Below, one piece after another: positions 15,843 to 24,843 of a stretch of DNA of 33,933 bases (the first letter of the stretch is position 1; every line of letters begins with the position of its first letter). The position numbers and the translations under genes are program-made. This DNA is from Acidimicrobiia bacterium (GTDB lineage Bacteria > Actinomycetota > Acidimicrobiia > Spongiisociales > ZC4RG35), in the NCBI GenBank assembly GCA_029240695.1, contig JARDZU010000005.1:1-33933 (forward strand), given 5' to 3'. Under the pieces are notes generated by a model. It was not told the origin of the DNA and searched no databases. It saw only the letters and a list, made by a program, of their open reading frames with translations.

Positions 15843-17072
15843 TCACTGGAACAGCGAGCGCAGGTGTTGGTTGAGGAAGGTCCCGTTGGGGTCGAATCTC
15901 CGACGCATCTCGAGGAAGTTCTGATACCGGGGGAACAGGGCCGCGATGCGCTCCGATGTCATGAAATGGATCTTGCCCCAATGGGGTCGGCCGCCATACT
16001 CGGCGAACAGCTCGTCGCAAGCGCGGAGGTATGGCCAATAGTCGGTTCCCGGCTCGCCCGAGATGGAGACAACTAGATTGTCCCTCTGATAATTGGGGCT
16101 CAGCCAGGCATCATCGGCCGCGACCACCCGGATTTCCAGTGGGTAGACACTCAGCGGGAGCCAGTCGAGCATGAGCTTTCGCATCCCGTCGAGGATCTCC
16201 CGGGTTTGCTCGATGGGTAGGAAGTACTCGACCTCATGGAAATTCGGGTCGTAAACCATCGGATAGATCCGGTAGGAGCGGTCGATTCGCTCGCCCTCAG
16301 GCAAATCGCCGGCCGACGTGCCAGGTTCGACCTCCCGGTATCGCTTGACCACACAATCGTCGGCGTCGGCGTCATGGAGGTTGTAGAGGGTGGCCGAGGC
16401 CTCGGTCGGCATCCAGAACAGGCCGAAATGGCGGTACTCCTCCAGGTCGGACTCGAAGCGCTCCATGACCTCGTCGTACTTCATGATGTCGATTCGGGCG
16501 TGCAGGTCGTAAGCGGGGACGACTTTCAAGGTGACTTCGGTCATGATGCCGAGCAGACCAATCGATGCCTGGAGGGCGTGAAGGACATCCGGATCGCTGT
16601 CTCTGGTGATCTCGACGAGATTCCCCAATCCGTCGACGAACCTCGCTCCTTCGAGAGCCGCCGAGAAGTTGGGCTGTTTCAGACCCGACCCGTGGGTCGC
16701 GGTGGCGATGGCGCCGGCTATCGCTTGTGTGTCGATGTCGCCTTGATTGGCAAGAGCCAGGCCTTGCTCCCACAGCGGATCGCCGAAATCAGCGATGGTG
16801 GTCTTGGGCCCGGCTTTCACCGTGAGTTGTCTCGGATCGACCTCGATAATCCCGCGGAGCGGGCTGGTGTCGAGCAAGACATCGGTTTCGACGATCGGGG
16901 TGAACGAGTGCCCGGTGCCGACCGTGCGGATCGAGTGTCCGCTGGAGGACGCCCTGGCCACTTCACGCTGGACGTCGGTCTCGGAATCGACGCCCACGAT
17001 CTCCCGCGGCGAGAAAGATTGGTTGCCGACCCAATTGGTCCAGGTCCCATCATCCATCGAAGTGGTTGTCAC
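15843..17072 (-). CDS. FAD-dependent sugar-1,4-lactone oxidase (D-arabinono/L-gulono-lactone oxidase family)
   Basis: A 409-residue oxidase of the vanillyl-alcohol oxidase superfamily. The N-terminal FAD domain has VGTGHSFTPI, where H55 is the position that carries covalent flavin in several relatives, and NQGDIDTQAIAGAIATATHG. The C-terminal ALO domain has the HWGK motif (364-367) and ends in RFDPNGTFLNQHL as in D-arabinono-1,4-lactone oxidases. It should oxidise an aldono-lactone with O2 or another acceptor. Start is uncertain: the GTG ending at 17072 lies inside a 9-bp hairpin, and the ATG ending at 17057 (MDDGTW) is an alternative; neither has a clear ribosome-binding site. It lies 40 bases after the TPR gene. 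Confidence 0.9.
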   Translation of the reverse strand: MTTTSMDDGTWTNWVGNQSFSPREIVGVDSETDVQREVARASSSGHSIRTVGTGHSFTPIVETDVLLDTSPLRGIIEVDPRQLTVKAGPKTTIADFGDPLWEQGLALANQGDIDTQAIAGAIATATHGSGLKQPNFSAALEGARFVDGLGNLVEITRDSDPDVLHALQASIGLLGIMTEVTLKVVPAYDLHARIDIMKYDEVMERFESDLEEYRHFGLFWMPTEASATLYNLHDADADDCVVKRYREVEPGTSAGDLPEGERIDRSYRIYPMVYDPNFHEVEYFLPIEQTREILDGMRKLMLDWLPLSVYPLEIRVVAADDAWLSPNYQRDNLVVSISGEPGTDYWPYLRACDELFAEYGGRPHWGKIHFMTSERIAALFPRYQNFLEMRRRFDPNGTFLNQHLRSLFQ

Positions 17073-17099
17073 CGGCCCGGAATGTACCCAGGGCCGGTG
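17070..17099 (-). terminator. hairpin between TPR gene and oxidase gene
   Basis: CACCGGCCC (17070-17078) and GGGCCGGTG (17091-17099) form a perfect 9-bp stem with a 12-base loop. It starts 14 bases beyond the TPR stop and reaches the GTG candidate start of the oxidase. No T-run follows on the minus strand. It may be a terminator or a processing/attenuation hairpin. Confidence 0.45.
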
Positions 17100-17112
17100 A
17101 CAGGTTGGTTGA

Positions 17113-18426
17113 TCAACCCTCTAATGACTCGAGCACGCTCTTGGCATGAGGGGCTTGGAGGGGATGGAACATTGGTGCTTTGTCCAGGGCCTCTGAGAGC
17201 TCGAGGCGCGCCTGCTTCTCGTTACCTTCGGCCAGGGCGATCAGGCCTGAGTGGTAGAGAATCTGCGGCTCCCTGAGCCCCACATCGAAGACCTTGTCCA
17301 TCTGGCTCCTGGCTTCCTCGACCCGGCCGGCTCTGTACAGGGCCCAGGCGTAGGTGTCGAGGCCAAACGGATCCGATCGCTGACTCACATCGACCTCGGC
17401 GAGCTCGACTGCACGCTCCGCCTCCAGAGCGTGATCGGCCAGGAATTGGGCCAGCGTTCGCCGATAGGCGTCCTGATGAATTGGAGTCTCGCTGGCTGCC
17501 GGCTCCACCTGGTCATAGAAGGCCTCGGCTCGCCGCTCATCACCAAGGGCCACAGAGAGATCACCGAGGATCGCGAGCGTGCCGGGGTCCGGACTCAAGG
17601 ATGCCGCTCCCTCATAGGCCGTGAGTGCCTCTTCGAGCCTTCCGTCGGACATCAGCACCGCACCCAACGTCGCCCGTGAGGACGACCAGGTGGGATCGGC
17701 CTCGATGGCGCGATTCAGCATGGTCTCTGCCTGTTCGTATCGACCGAGGTCGTTGAGGAAGTGAGCGGCAAATGTCAGATGAAAGGCGAGGCGTCGGAGC
17801 TCGGAGCCTTCGGTCTCGGTGATCCGCAACGCTTCCTCTGCATAGCCGAGTGCCGCGGGAACGTCTCCCATCGAATCGGCGTGCTGAGCACGACGAGTCA
17901 GGATCTCGGGTATCTCACCGGTTAGTGCGGCGACCTTCTCCAAGGCTCCAGCGGCCGCCTTGGCGTCACCGAGTTCGAACTGGGCGTCCGCAACCACCAA
18001 CTGTGCCGCCGCGTCCGTGCTGTCGGATGCGGCGAGGCTCGATGCGAGCCCGAGTGCCTCGTCGAAACGATGCACGGCGAGGTAGGACTGGGCGAGGCGG
18101 AGTCCGGCGACCTGGTCCTCCGGTGCGAGGTCTACCGATTTCTCCAGACTGTCGATGGCCGATCCGTAGTCGCCGAGATCGTCGACCAGCTCGGCCCGCT
18201 CCAGATAGAGCCTGCCCAGCTCGCTCATGTCGAGAGGGTCACCGTTCTCGGCGACCCGCTCCTCGAAGACGGAGATCAGGCGTTCCACTTCGCCAAGGCG
18301 GGGGATGGGGGTCTGTTCGAAGGCGCTCGGGGGCGCGGTTTCTGGGGTTTCGGTGAGAGCGTGGAGGCCGTAGGAACCTGCAACCAGCAGCCCGATGGCA
18401 ACTATGGCGGTGATTGCTCGTCTCAT
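17113..18426 (-). CDS. secreted or membrane-anchored TPR protein
   Basis: A 437-residue protein with an N-terminal hydrophobic signal or anchor (MRRAITAIVAIGLLVAGSYGL) followed by an array of tetratricopeptide-like helix pairs from about residue 60 to the end, for example LGDYGSAIDSLEKSVDLAPE, LGRYEQAETMLNRAIEADPT and DGRLEEALTAYEGAASLSPD. The start is the ATG ending at 18426 with a GAAAGGA ribosome-binding site; the frame runs on to 18480 through a hairpin and is not used. TPR proteins are scaffolds; the partner is likely the DUF4331 protein encoded 65 bases upstream on the same strand. Which process they serve is not visible. Confidence 0.88.
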   Translation of the reverse strand: MRRAITAIVAIGLLVAGSYGLHALTETPETAPPSAFEQTPIPRLGEVERLISVFEERVAENGDPLDMSELGRLYLERAELVDDLGDYGSAIDSLEKSVDLAPEDQVAGLRLAQSYLAVHRFDEALGLASSLAASDSTDAAAQLVVADAQFELGDAKAAAGALEKVAALTGEIPEILTRRAQHADSMGDVPAALGYAEEALRITETEGSELRRLAFHLTFAAHFLNDLGRYEQAETMLNRAIEADPTWSSSRATLGAVLMSDGRLEEALTAYEGAASLSPDPGTLAILGDLSVALGDERRAEAFYDQVEPAASETPIHQDAYRRTLAQFLADHALEAERAVELAEVDVSQRSDPFGLDTYAWALYRAGRVEEARSQMDKVFDVGLREPQILYHSGLIALAEGNEKQARLELSEALDKAPMFHPLQAPHAKSVLESLEG

Positions 18427-18455
18427 GTCGATCCTTTCTCGGTACCCCCGGAGTG

Positions 18456-18487
18456 TTGGCCGGTGGGGAACTACCCCCACCGGCCAA
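18456..18487 (-). terminator. strong 13-bp hairpin after the DUF4331 gene
   Basis: TTGGCCGGTGGGG (18456-18468) pairs perfectly with CCCCACCGGCCAA (18475-18487) around a six-base loop. It begins 4 bases after the DUF4331 stop on the minus strand and ends 30 bases before the TPR start. There is no T-run, so it could lower rather than stop transcription into the TPR gene, or stabilise the upstream message end. Confidence 0.6.
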
Positions 18488-18491
18488 TGAC

Positions 18492-19640
18492 TCAGCTGTT
18501 GGGCACTCCCAGGTATGGGAATTTGGACAGGTAGTCGTCGTGCGGCCCGATTCCATCGGTGTTGATGGCGCCGTCGGCATCTCGATCATCGAACAGACCG
18601 AGCGGGTCTCCACCCGTCACGATCCGCAACTCGATGTCGATCACGTCGTCGGCCAGGGCGCGACCGTTCAACGGTCCCGCAGCAGCCATTGCGGTGTCGT
18701 AGGTAATGACATCCGGCAACAGCACGCCGGTGAGGGCACCAGCCGCGGCGTCGCTGTAGGCGCCTTCGACGTCCAGCGATGAGAATGCCTGCAACGCTGC
18801 GATCGTGCCGGCCGTGAAGTCGGCGACATCGCGCTTGGGCTTGCCGGCGTTGAACACGTTCTTGGCGTTTGAGTCTGCCTGAACGATCGGTCCGGAACTG
18901 TTGACCACGGTGTTGATCGCGGGCCGACCCATGCGATCGACCTGGCGATCGCGACTGCCGTTTTCGGAGCTCGTGGTTCCCCACACACCGATCTGCTTGC
19001 CCAGCTTGGAGTCGGGTACTTCGATCACGATGGCGAGGGTGTTGAGGTCTTCGAAGAAGTCGCTCTCCATTCCGTCGTTGAACATCCGCGGTCCGACCCC
19101 CTCGACGGTTCCGCGGAATCCGCTGAGGTCGAAGAAGAACGGGTCCGAGCGCAGGCCCGTGAACAACTTGCCGTTGCCTGAGAACAGCCGGATCGCGTCC
19201 TCGGTGGAGCCGAATCCGATGAATTTCCCGTCCGGCGTGACCTCACGGGCCTCGGACCCGGTCGCCCTGCGGACTGTCACGAACTGTCCGTCACGGAAGA
19301 AGCGATCGACGAAGCTGAACGAGTACGTGACGTCCTCGACCGCATCGCCGTTCTGATCGATCCTCAAGTGATATGCGCCTTCCCGACGATCGGCGAACTT
19401 CGTGTCGCCGGTGGCTATCGGATTGACCGTGGCCGCCAGCACCGTCTTGGAGGGATCCGAGCCCTCGAAGACGTACACGTCGTTGATATCGAGTCGGGTC
19501 TTGCCTCCGGGCGAGGTCAACCCCGGTGCATCGAGGTGATCCGCCCCTCGGGCAGTCAAAGGGGCAAACGCAAACGTGGCTACCAGGGCAAGTAACACCC
19601 AGATGGCCACAGTGGACGCCGCCTTTCGTGTTGTCGTCAT
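18492..19640 (-). CDS. DUF4331 family secreted protein
   Basis: A protein of about 382 residues with a signal peptide (TTTRKAASTVAIWVLLALVATFAFAPLTARG) directly followed by ADHLDAPG, the DUF4331 opening, then TRLDINDVYVFEGSDPSKTVL and a DPFFFDLSGF segment. These proteins are exported and have a beta-rich fold; their role is not established. Two ATG codons are adjacent (ending 19643 and 19640); the second is 5 bases from AAGGAGG and is preferred. It is followed by a strong hairpin and then the TPR gene in the same direction, a pairing I recall from other bacteria, suggesting joint action at the cell surface. Confidence 0.9.
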   Translation of the reverse strand: MTTTRKAASTVAIWVLLALVATFAFAPLTARGADHLDAPGLTSPGGKTRLDINDVYVFEGSDPSKTVLAATVNPIATGDTKFADRREGAYHLRIDQNGDAVEDVTYSFSFVDRFFRDGQFVTVRRATGSEAREVTPDGKFIGFGSTEDAIRLFSGNGKLFTGLRSDPFFFDLSGFRGTVEGVGPRMFNDGMESDFFEDLNTLAIVIEVPDSKLGKQIGVWGTTSSENGSRDRQVDRMGRPAINTVVNSSGPIVQADSNAKNVFNAGKPKRDVADFTAGTIAALQAFSSLDVEGAYSDAAAGALTGVLLPDVITYDTAMAAAGPLNGRALADDVIDIELRIVTGGDPLGLFDDRDADGAINTDGIGPHDDYLSKFPYLGVPNS

Positions 19641-19747
19641 CATCGCCTCCTTCCAAAGTCGTTCGATGACGTCCCTGGTTCGGAGCCGCCGAGCGCATGG
19701 TTTGGGAAGAGTTCGGGTATGACTCGTGTGTCGACGAAAGGAAGCCG

Positions 19748-20188
19748 ATGTCAGACAGCGATCACGTGGCGAAGGTGTCCACAGTCATCGATGCCCCCAA
19801 GGAAGAGGTTTGGGAGGCCCTGACCGACCCGGACTCGATAAGCCAGTACATGTTTGGGACGAAGGTGACCACCGACTGGATGGAAGGAAGCCCGATCACC
19901 TGGGAAGGGGAATGGGACGGTCGGTCATACCAGGACAAGGGCACCGTCCGCGAGGTCCTTCCGCCTCAGATCCTCGAGTACAGCCACTTCAGCCCGCTCA
20001 CCGGGTTGCCCGATGTGCCAGAGAACTATCACACGGTCCGTATCGAAGTGGTCGACGACGGCCCGGCGACAAAAGTGACTCTGATCCAGGACCACAATGA
20101 CACCGCCGGGGCCCGGGACCATTCCGAGGGCAACTGGCAGACGATGCTCGACGGTCTCAAGAGGGTCGTCGAGGACGGGTCCTCGTAG
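19748..20188 (+). CDS. SRPBCC family protein (AHSA1/polyketide-cyclase-like)
   Basis: A 146-residue single-domain START/SRPBCC protein. It opens VAKVSTVIDAPKEEVWEALTDP, continues with GKVREV-like strands (DKGTVREVLPPQILEYSH) and ends with a long helix (EGNWQTMLDGLKRVVED), as in AHSA1-like proteins. The fold makes a hydrophobic cavity for a lipid or aromatic ligand; the ligand is not predictable. Start at 19748 is supported by GAAAGGA 6 bases before; the frame extends to 19697. It is transcribed alone and converges with the large sensor-regulator gene, with a GC-rich CCGGCCGGCCGG stretch in the 24-base gap. Confidence 0.88.
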   Translation: MSDSDHVAKVSTVIDAPKEEVWEALTDPDSISQYMFGTKVTTDWMEGSPITWEGEWDGRSYQDKGTVREVLPPQILEYSHFSPLTGLPDVPENYHTVRIEVVDDGPATKVTLIQDHNDTAGARDHSEGNWQTMLDGLKRVVEDGSS

Positions 20189-20212
20189 TAATCAGCCGGC
20201 CGGCCGGTCCGT

Positions 20213-23200
20213 CTAGTGGTTTTGCCAGGCTTCTTCCACCGCGGAGAGAGTCTCTTCGGGCGACTTGGTCGGCTCGGAGACGTATTCGGTCAGTTCGGTG
20301 AGCAACGGGCCGAACCCGATTTCATAAGGCATCAGGTCGGAGCCGTCGAATCGAAACATGTCGGCGTCGACCGACGCGGCTAGTTGTCCTGCGATCGAAT
20401 TGATGATTGGGTCCTGGAACAGGTCGGTGTCGAATCCACGGTGTGGCGGCACGAAGTCGGAGGTTTGGGTCTGGGCCCGGAGCGACCCCCACTCGGGACT
20501 GGCGATCGCCCTCATCACCGCCCGCACCTCCGGCCGATCGGTGAGGGGCAGCGCGATGTCTCCGGCGCCTAGCACCGCTGGGTCATAGGCGGTGGCGATG
20601 CGTGGGAAAGGTGCGACGGCCATCGGCGCTTCGCCAAAGAAGGTCCTGGCGAAGGTGGGCGCCGGGGTGAGCCAGCATGGTGGAGGATCCTCCCCGGCGA
20701 GGGAGTACGCCTCATCCCAGCCCGTCTCTTCGATCAATCGTGAGGTCGAGTAACCCGGGGTATGAACCAGTGTGCCCACCTTCTCGAGGGCGGCGACCAC
20801 GGATGGGTGGTCGAACGCGACCTGGTGGGTGACCCAACGATCGTAGAACTCGGGGCCTTCCGACAAGAGCACGACTGTCTCCAGCCAATCGGTCGCCGGC
20901 CATCCGGTCGTATCGAACGAGAAGACACCCAGACACCATGGTGTCTTGCCATCCGCCACTATCTGGTCGCTCAGGGACATGAGCGACTGCCAATCGGCCG
21001 GTTCCTCATATCCGGCGCTTTCGAACGCGGCCTCGTTGTACCACAGCAGCGATTTCGCCCCGATGTTGGACCACACACCGTGGTGGCGGCCGGCGACCGA
21101 GATGAGAGACGTCAGATACTCGCCGTACGACTCTTGGAGGTACTCCTCGCCCAAGTAGGCGCCGATGTCGATGAGTGGCCTGTCCGCCGCGATCTCCGAG
21201 ATCGCGGAGGGGGCCGGGATTATCGAGATCTCGGTCGGGTCCCGGCCGAGCGGAACATCGTTGGGGTTCTCGTCGAAGGGATGGGCGACGAATCGCACGT
21301 CGATGCCCAGGTCGGCAGTCAGCTCGGTGAGCTCGAGCTCCGCTCCTTGTGCCATGACACCATTCCAGGAGCCGGTGATCTCCACTGTGGTGCCCTCTAG
21401 GGGTCGAGCGTCGCCGCCTCGTCCCATGTATCGGTCCATTCCACCGGCAATCTCGAGGTCGGCGACCGGTTCCATGAGATCCGGGCACCCGTCCGTTGCG
21501 AAGTATCGGGCGCATTCGTTGGGGGTGAGCGAGCGATTTGCAGCCTTCTGGCCGAGTTCGACCAGGTCGGCCGGCGGGAGGGCGAACACGCCTCGTGCAC
21601 CGGTGGTGTGAAGACGGACCGCTACCGGTGTGCCGTCGTCGTCGGCCGGATACTGAACCGTCGAGTCCTGAAGGACCCAATGCAATGCGTCGACAGCCTC
21701 CGGTAGGGCGGAGCCGGTTTCCTCAGTCGCCCTGATGGCTGCAATGGCTAGCAGGGTCGAGAGCTGAGGGTCGTCGGCCATGACCAGCGCCGATTCTGCG
21801 ACCAGTGATTGGGCTTGGTCGTTGGCTGCAAGCTCGTTAGCCAGGTCGCGCGCCCGTTCGCCCTGACCATATGCCAGCAGCGCAAGAGCCACGACCAGGA
21901 CAGACACGGCTCCGAGCCCGACCAGCGCGCGGGTCCTGCGGCGAAGCCGTGATCCCTGCAGCTGCCCGTCTCTGGCGATCTTCTCCCTCTGCCGCTCCTC
22001 CTCAACGGCGGCATCAAGGAAGGCCTTCTCCACCGAGGTGAGACGTACCGGGGCATCGGCGACCCAGGTCTGATAGCGGGCCAGGCTGGCACCGGCCAAC
22101 AGGAAATCGGGGTTCCTCTCCCCGTCGATCCACTCTGCCGTGGCCGTGGTCAAGCGCGCCCGGGCTCGGATGTCGGCTCGCGCCTCGTCGATCCACGACC
22201 CGAGACGTGCCCAGGCCCCGATCAGGCTCTCATGCGCGATCTCCACGGTCGGAGCCCTGCTGGCGGGGTCCCGGTCGAAGCTGAGCAGACGATGACGGGC
22301 AAATGCCCGGAGCATGTCGTCGACTTCGCCTTCCGTCCCTTCGATGCTCTTCACCTCCGAGAGGAGGGCCCTGCGTCGGGTGTCCCCGCCACTCTCATTC
22401 AGAGATACGAGACGAAGGAACACCTGTTTCGCCGCGGCCCGCCCGTCGGGGCCCAAGGCGCCAAACAACGATTCGGCCCTGGTCACAAGCGCTCGAGTCA
22501 GGCCGCCCATCGACTCGTACGCGGCCGCAGTCATCGTGGTCCCGCGTCTGCTGTCGAAGAGCTCGGTGAGCGTGTACTGGAGCATGGGCAGCACGCCCGG
22601 CTCAGAGGTGGCGTCGGCGGTCAGGGCTGCCAGCAACGCGGGCTCGACTACTACGTCCACCGATTCGGCCGGGCGCGTGATGGCTCGCTCTAGCTCAGGG
22701 TGGGTCATCGGAGTGACCAACTCGGTGTGGTCCCGTAGGAGCTCGCCGATCCCCATCGTGGCGAGCGGGTGGTCGTAGAAGTCGGCGCGTAATGTGATGA
22801 CGATCCGGAGCCTGCTCTGCGGATGGGTGATGGCGTCCACCAGTGCCTCGGTGAAGGCCTGACGCTCTTGATCCCCGGTCATGGTGTACAGCTCTTCGAA
22901 CTGGTCGACCACCAGGACGAATGGTGATACCTCGTCGGGCAATAGCCCCGGAATCGACCTGCGCAGACCGGATGGTTGGGCAACCAATTGCTCGAGCAAG
23001 GTGGGGGGCATCGACACGGCGACGCTGGTAAGAGCGCGCTCCAGGCTGTCGAATGGGTGCGAGCCGGGAGTCATGGTGGCGATAAACCACGAGTCGGCGC
23101 CGGGGACACCGCCGGCTCTGAGTGCAGGTACCAGACCGGCGTGGACGACGCTTGACTTGCCGCTTCCGCTCGGCCCGACCACGGCCAGGAATCTGTTGAG

Positions 23201-24802
23201 CGGGTCTGGCCCGCCGAGCCTGGTGAGCATTCGCTCCACCAGCCGCTCACGCCCGAAGAACTCCCCAGTGTCGGCCTCGTCGAAGGGCACCAAGCCCTTG
23301 TACGGGTTTGGCACATCCACGACTGCTGCCTGACCCTGCGTGGCCCCGACCGCGGATCGGAGGGCCTCAGCGAACTGCGAGACCGTGCGATACCCGCGGG
23401 GATTGCCCATGATGGCGGCGAAGCCGGTCTCGAGCTGAGCAGTCAGCTCGGTGAGTGTCCCATCGGCGCCGACCATGAGCTGGGCGGCGCAGGTGGCCAA
23501 CGCTTCGATGTCGTCGGTGGGTGTGGAATTGGGCCCGGCGCTCATGCCGAAATCCGTGATGAGGGGCCTGGCGTCGTTGTCGAGGAGCACGTTATCCAGG
23601 GTCACTCCGCCATGGACGATGCCCAGTTCGTGCGCACGGGCCAGGGGAAGCGCGAGCTGGCTCACGATCTCGCAAACCCTGTCCGCAGGCGTCGGGCCTC
23701 GGGCCAGGAGCGAGTGGAGGCTGCCCCCGGTGATCAGCTTCTCGACCAGGATGGCTCCGTCGGGCTCCCGCCAGAAATCGAAGATAGGCACCACTTGTGG
23801 AGAGTCGAGCTCGGCGATCGACCTCGTCTCGGCTTCGAACCTCCGGACGAAAGCCGGGTCGTTTGCCACCTCAGCCCGGATCACCTTGACGGCGACCTCT
23901 CTGCCGATGGCGGGCTGATAGGCGCGGTAAACGTTCCCGTACCGGGTCTTGCCAAGGCTCGTTCTCAGCTCATATCCACGCACTGCCAGGCCTGGGTCGG
24001 TGCCGCCCTCGTTTTGACGACCTTGCACCGGCTCCAGCCGGGGATCGCCGGTGAGGATCTGCTCTTCCAAGTCCCGCAAGCCGGCCGACGGCTCGATACC
24101 CAGCTCCGACCCCAGATGGTCCCTCAGTTGACCGTAGGCACGGAGGGCCTCGGCTTGACGGCGGGACCGATAAAGCGCCGTCATGAGCAGTGCGGTGAGC
24201 TGCTCCCGATAGGGGTTTTCACGCACCAGGCCTTCGAGCTCTCCGACCAACTGATGGCTCAATCCACGGGCGAGGTCGGCCTCCACGCGGCCTTCGACGG
24301 CATCGAGACGCAATGAGTTGAGACGGTGGATCTCGGTCTGGGCGAACGACTCGTAAGAGAAGTCGTCGAGCGCCCGCCCTCGCCACATCGACAGGGACTC
24401 GGCGAACACGAGTGACGCAGCCGAAGGATCGTGAGATGCCAACCCGCGTCCTTCCGCCAGTAGACGCTCGAAAATGGCGACATCCACCTCCTCCGGGTCC
24501 ACTTGGAGTAGATAGCCGGGAGCCCTGGTCAGCAGCAACGTGCCCTCGGAGCGTGCCGGCCGGTCGGGCTCGAGAGCCGTCCTCAGGTTGGAGACATGGA
24601 CCCAGAGGGCGTTCTGCTTGTCGGCGCCGCCCTCACCCCACAATTCATCGAGAATGCGATCGGTGGACACGACCTGATTGCGATGGATCAGGAGCAGGGC
24701 AAGGAGCGATTTCTGTTTGTGGCTCCCCAGGTCGACCGTCTCGCCGGCGCGTCGAAGCTCGAGTGGCCCGAGGACATTGAACTGAACACCGCGACCGGAC
24801 AC
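20213..24802 (-). CDS. transmembrane SARP/BTAD regulator fused to pseudokinase, nSTAND NTPase and sugar-type substrate-binding domain
   Basis: One uninterrupted frame of 1529 residues. Residues about 4-93 are an OmpR-like winged helix and 104-248 a BTAD domain (SARP type). About 275-500 is protein-kinase-like: K306 (VAVKVI) and D417 (TDFG) are kept, but the catalytic loop reads HGG (397-399) in place of HRD, so a pseudokinase is likely. About 503-920 is an nSTAND NTPase, with NPYKGLVPFDEADTGEFFGRE, Walker A GPSGSGKS (543-550) and Walker B VLVVDQFEE. One membrane helix lies near 955-977. About 1135-1525 resembles sugar-binding ABC proteins (TPWCLGVFSFDTTGWPATDW). GTG at 24802 is chosen for GGAGG five bases before it. 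Likely an extracytoplasmic-ligand-controlled transcription factor. Confidence 0.88.
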   Translation of the reverse strand: MSGRGVQFNVLGPLELRRAGETVDLGSHKQKSLLALLLIHRNQVVSTDRILDELWGEGGADKQNALWVHVSNLRTALEPDRPARSEGTLLLTRAPGYLLQVDPEEVDVAIFERLLAEGRGLASHDPSAASLVFAESLSMWRGRALDDFSYESFAQTEIHRLNSLRLDAVEGRVEADLARGLSHQLVGELEGLVRENPYREQLTALLMTALYRSRRQAEALRAYGQLRDHLGSELGIEPSAGLRDLEEQILTGDPRLEPVQGRQNEGGTDPGLAVRGYELRTSLGKTRYGNVYRAYQPAIGREVAVKVIRAEVANDPAFVRRFEAETRSIAELDSPQVVPIFDFWREPDGAILVEKLITGGSLHSLLARGPTPADRVCEIVSQLALPLARAHELGIVHGGVTLDNVLLDNDARPLITDFGMSAGPNSTPTDDIEALATCAAQLMVGADGTLTELTAQLETGFAAIMGNPRGYRTVSQFAEALRSAVGATQGQAAVVDVPNPYKGLVPFDEADTGEFFGRERLVERMLTRLGGPDPLNRFLAVVGPSGSGKSSVVHAGLVPALRAGGVPGADSWFIATMTPGSHPFDSLERALTSVAVSMPPTLLEQLVAQPSGLRRSIPGLLPDEVSPFVLVVDQFEELYTMTGDQERQAFTEALVDAITHPQSRLRIVITLRADFYDHPLATMGIGELLRDHTELVTPMTHPELERAITRPAESVDVVVEPALLAALTADATSEPGVLPMLQYTLTELFDSRRGTTMTAAAYESMGGLTRALVTRAESLFGALGPDGRAAAKQVFLRLVSLNESGGDTRRRALLSEVKSIEGTEGEVDDMLRAFARHRLLSFDRDPASRAPTVEIAHESLIGAWARLGSWIDEARADIRARARLTTATAEWIDGERNPDFLLAGASLARYQTWVADAPVRLTSVEKAFLDAAVEEERQREKIARDGQLQGSRLRRRTRALVGLGAVSVLVVALALLAYGQGERARDLANELAANDQAQSLVAESALVMADDPQLSTLLAIAAIRATEETGSALPEAVDALHWVLQDSTVQYPADDDGTPVAVRLHTTGARGVFALPPADLVELGQKAANRSLTPNECARYFATDGCPDLMEPVADLEIAGGMDRYMGRGGDARPLEGTTVEITGSWNGVMAQGAELELTELTADLGIDVRFVAHPFDENPNDVPLGRDPTEISIIPAPSAISEIAADRPLIDIGAYLGEEYLQESYGEYLTSLISVAGRHHGVWSNIGAKSLLWYNEAAFESAGYEEPADWQSLMSLSDQIVADGKTPWCLGVFSFDTTGWPATDWLETVVLLSEGPEFYDRWVTHQVAFDHPSVVAALEKVGTLVHTPGYSTSRLIEETGWDEAYSLAGEDPPPCWLTPAPTFARTFFGEAPMAVAPFPRIATAYDPAVLGAGDIALPLTDRPEVRAVMRAIASPEWGSLRAQTQTSDFVPPHRGFDTDLFQDPIINSIAGQLAASVDADMFRFDGSDLMPYEIGFGPLLTELTEYVSEPTKSPEETLSAVEEAWQNH

Positions 24803-24827
24803 CCACACCTCCAACCCGAACCCTGCG

Positions 24828-24833
24828 ATTACA
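24828..24833 (-). promoter_or_regulatory. -10 element for the SARP-STAND sensor gene
   Basis: On the minus strand TGTAAT matches the -10 consensus at five of six positions, 10 bases after the direct repeats and about 25 bases before the GTG start with its GGAGG site. No -35 match exists at the proper distance (AGCCGG), as expected for a promoter needing a SARP activator. Confidence 0.5.
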
Positions 24834-24843
24834 TGTTTAGCGA

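Noticed and set aside
16236-17276. 346-residue plus-strand frame opposite the lactone oxidase
   Set aside because: The opposite frame has FAD and HWGK motifs; this one has only low-complexity charged sequence.
20189-20212. CCGGCCGGCCGG stretch as terminator between convergent genes
   Set aside because: Self-complementary, but with no defined loop or T-run; it could be chance in GC-rich DNA.
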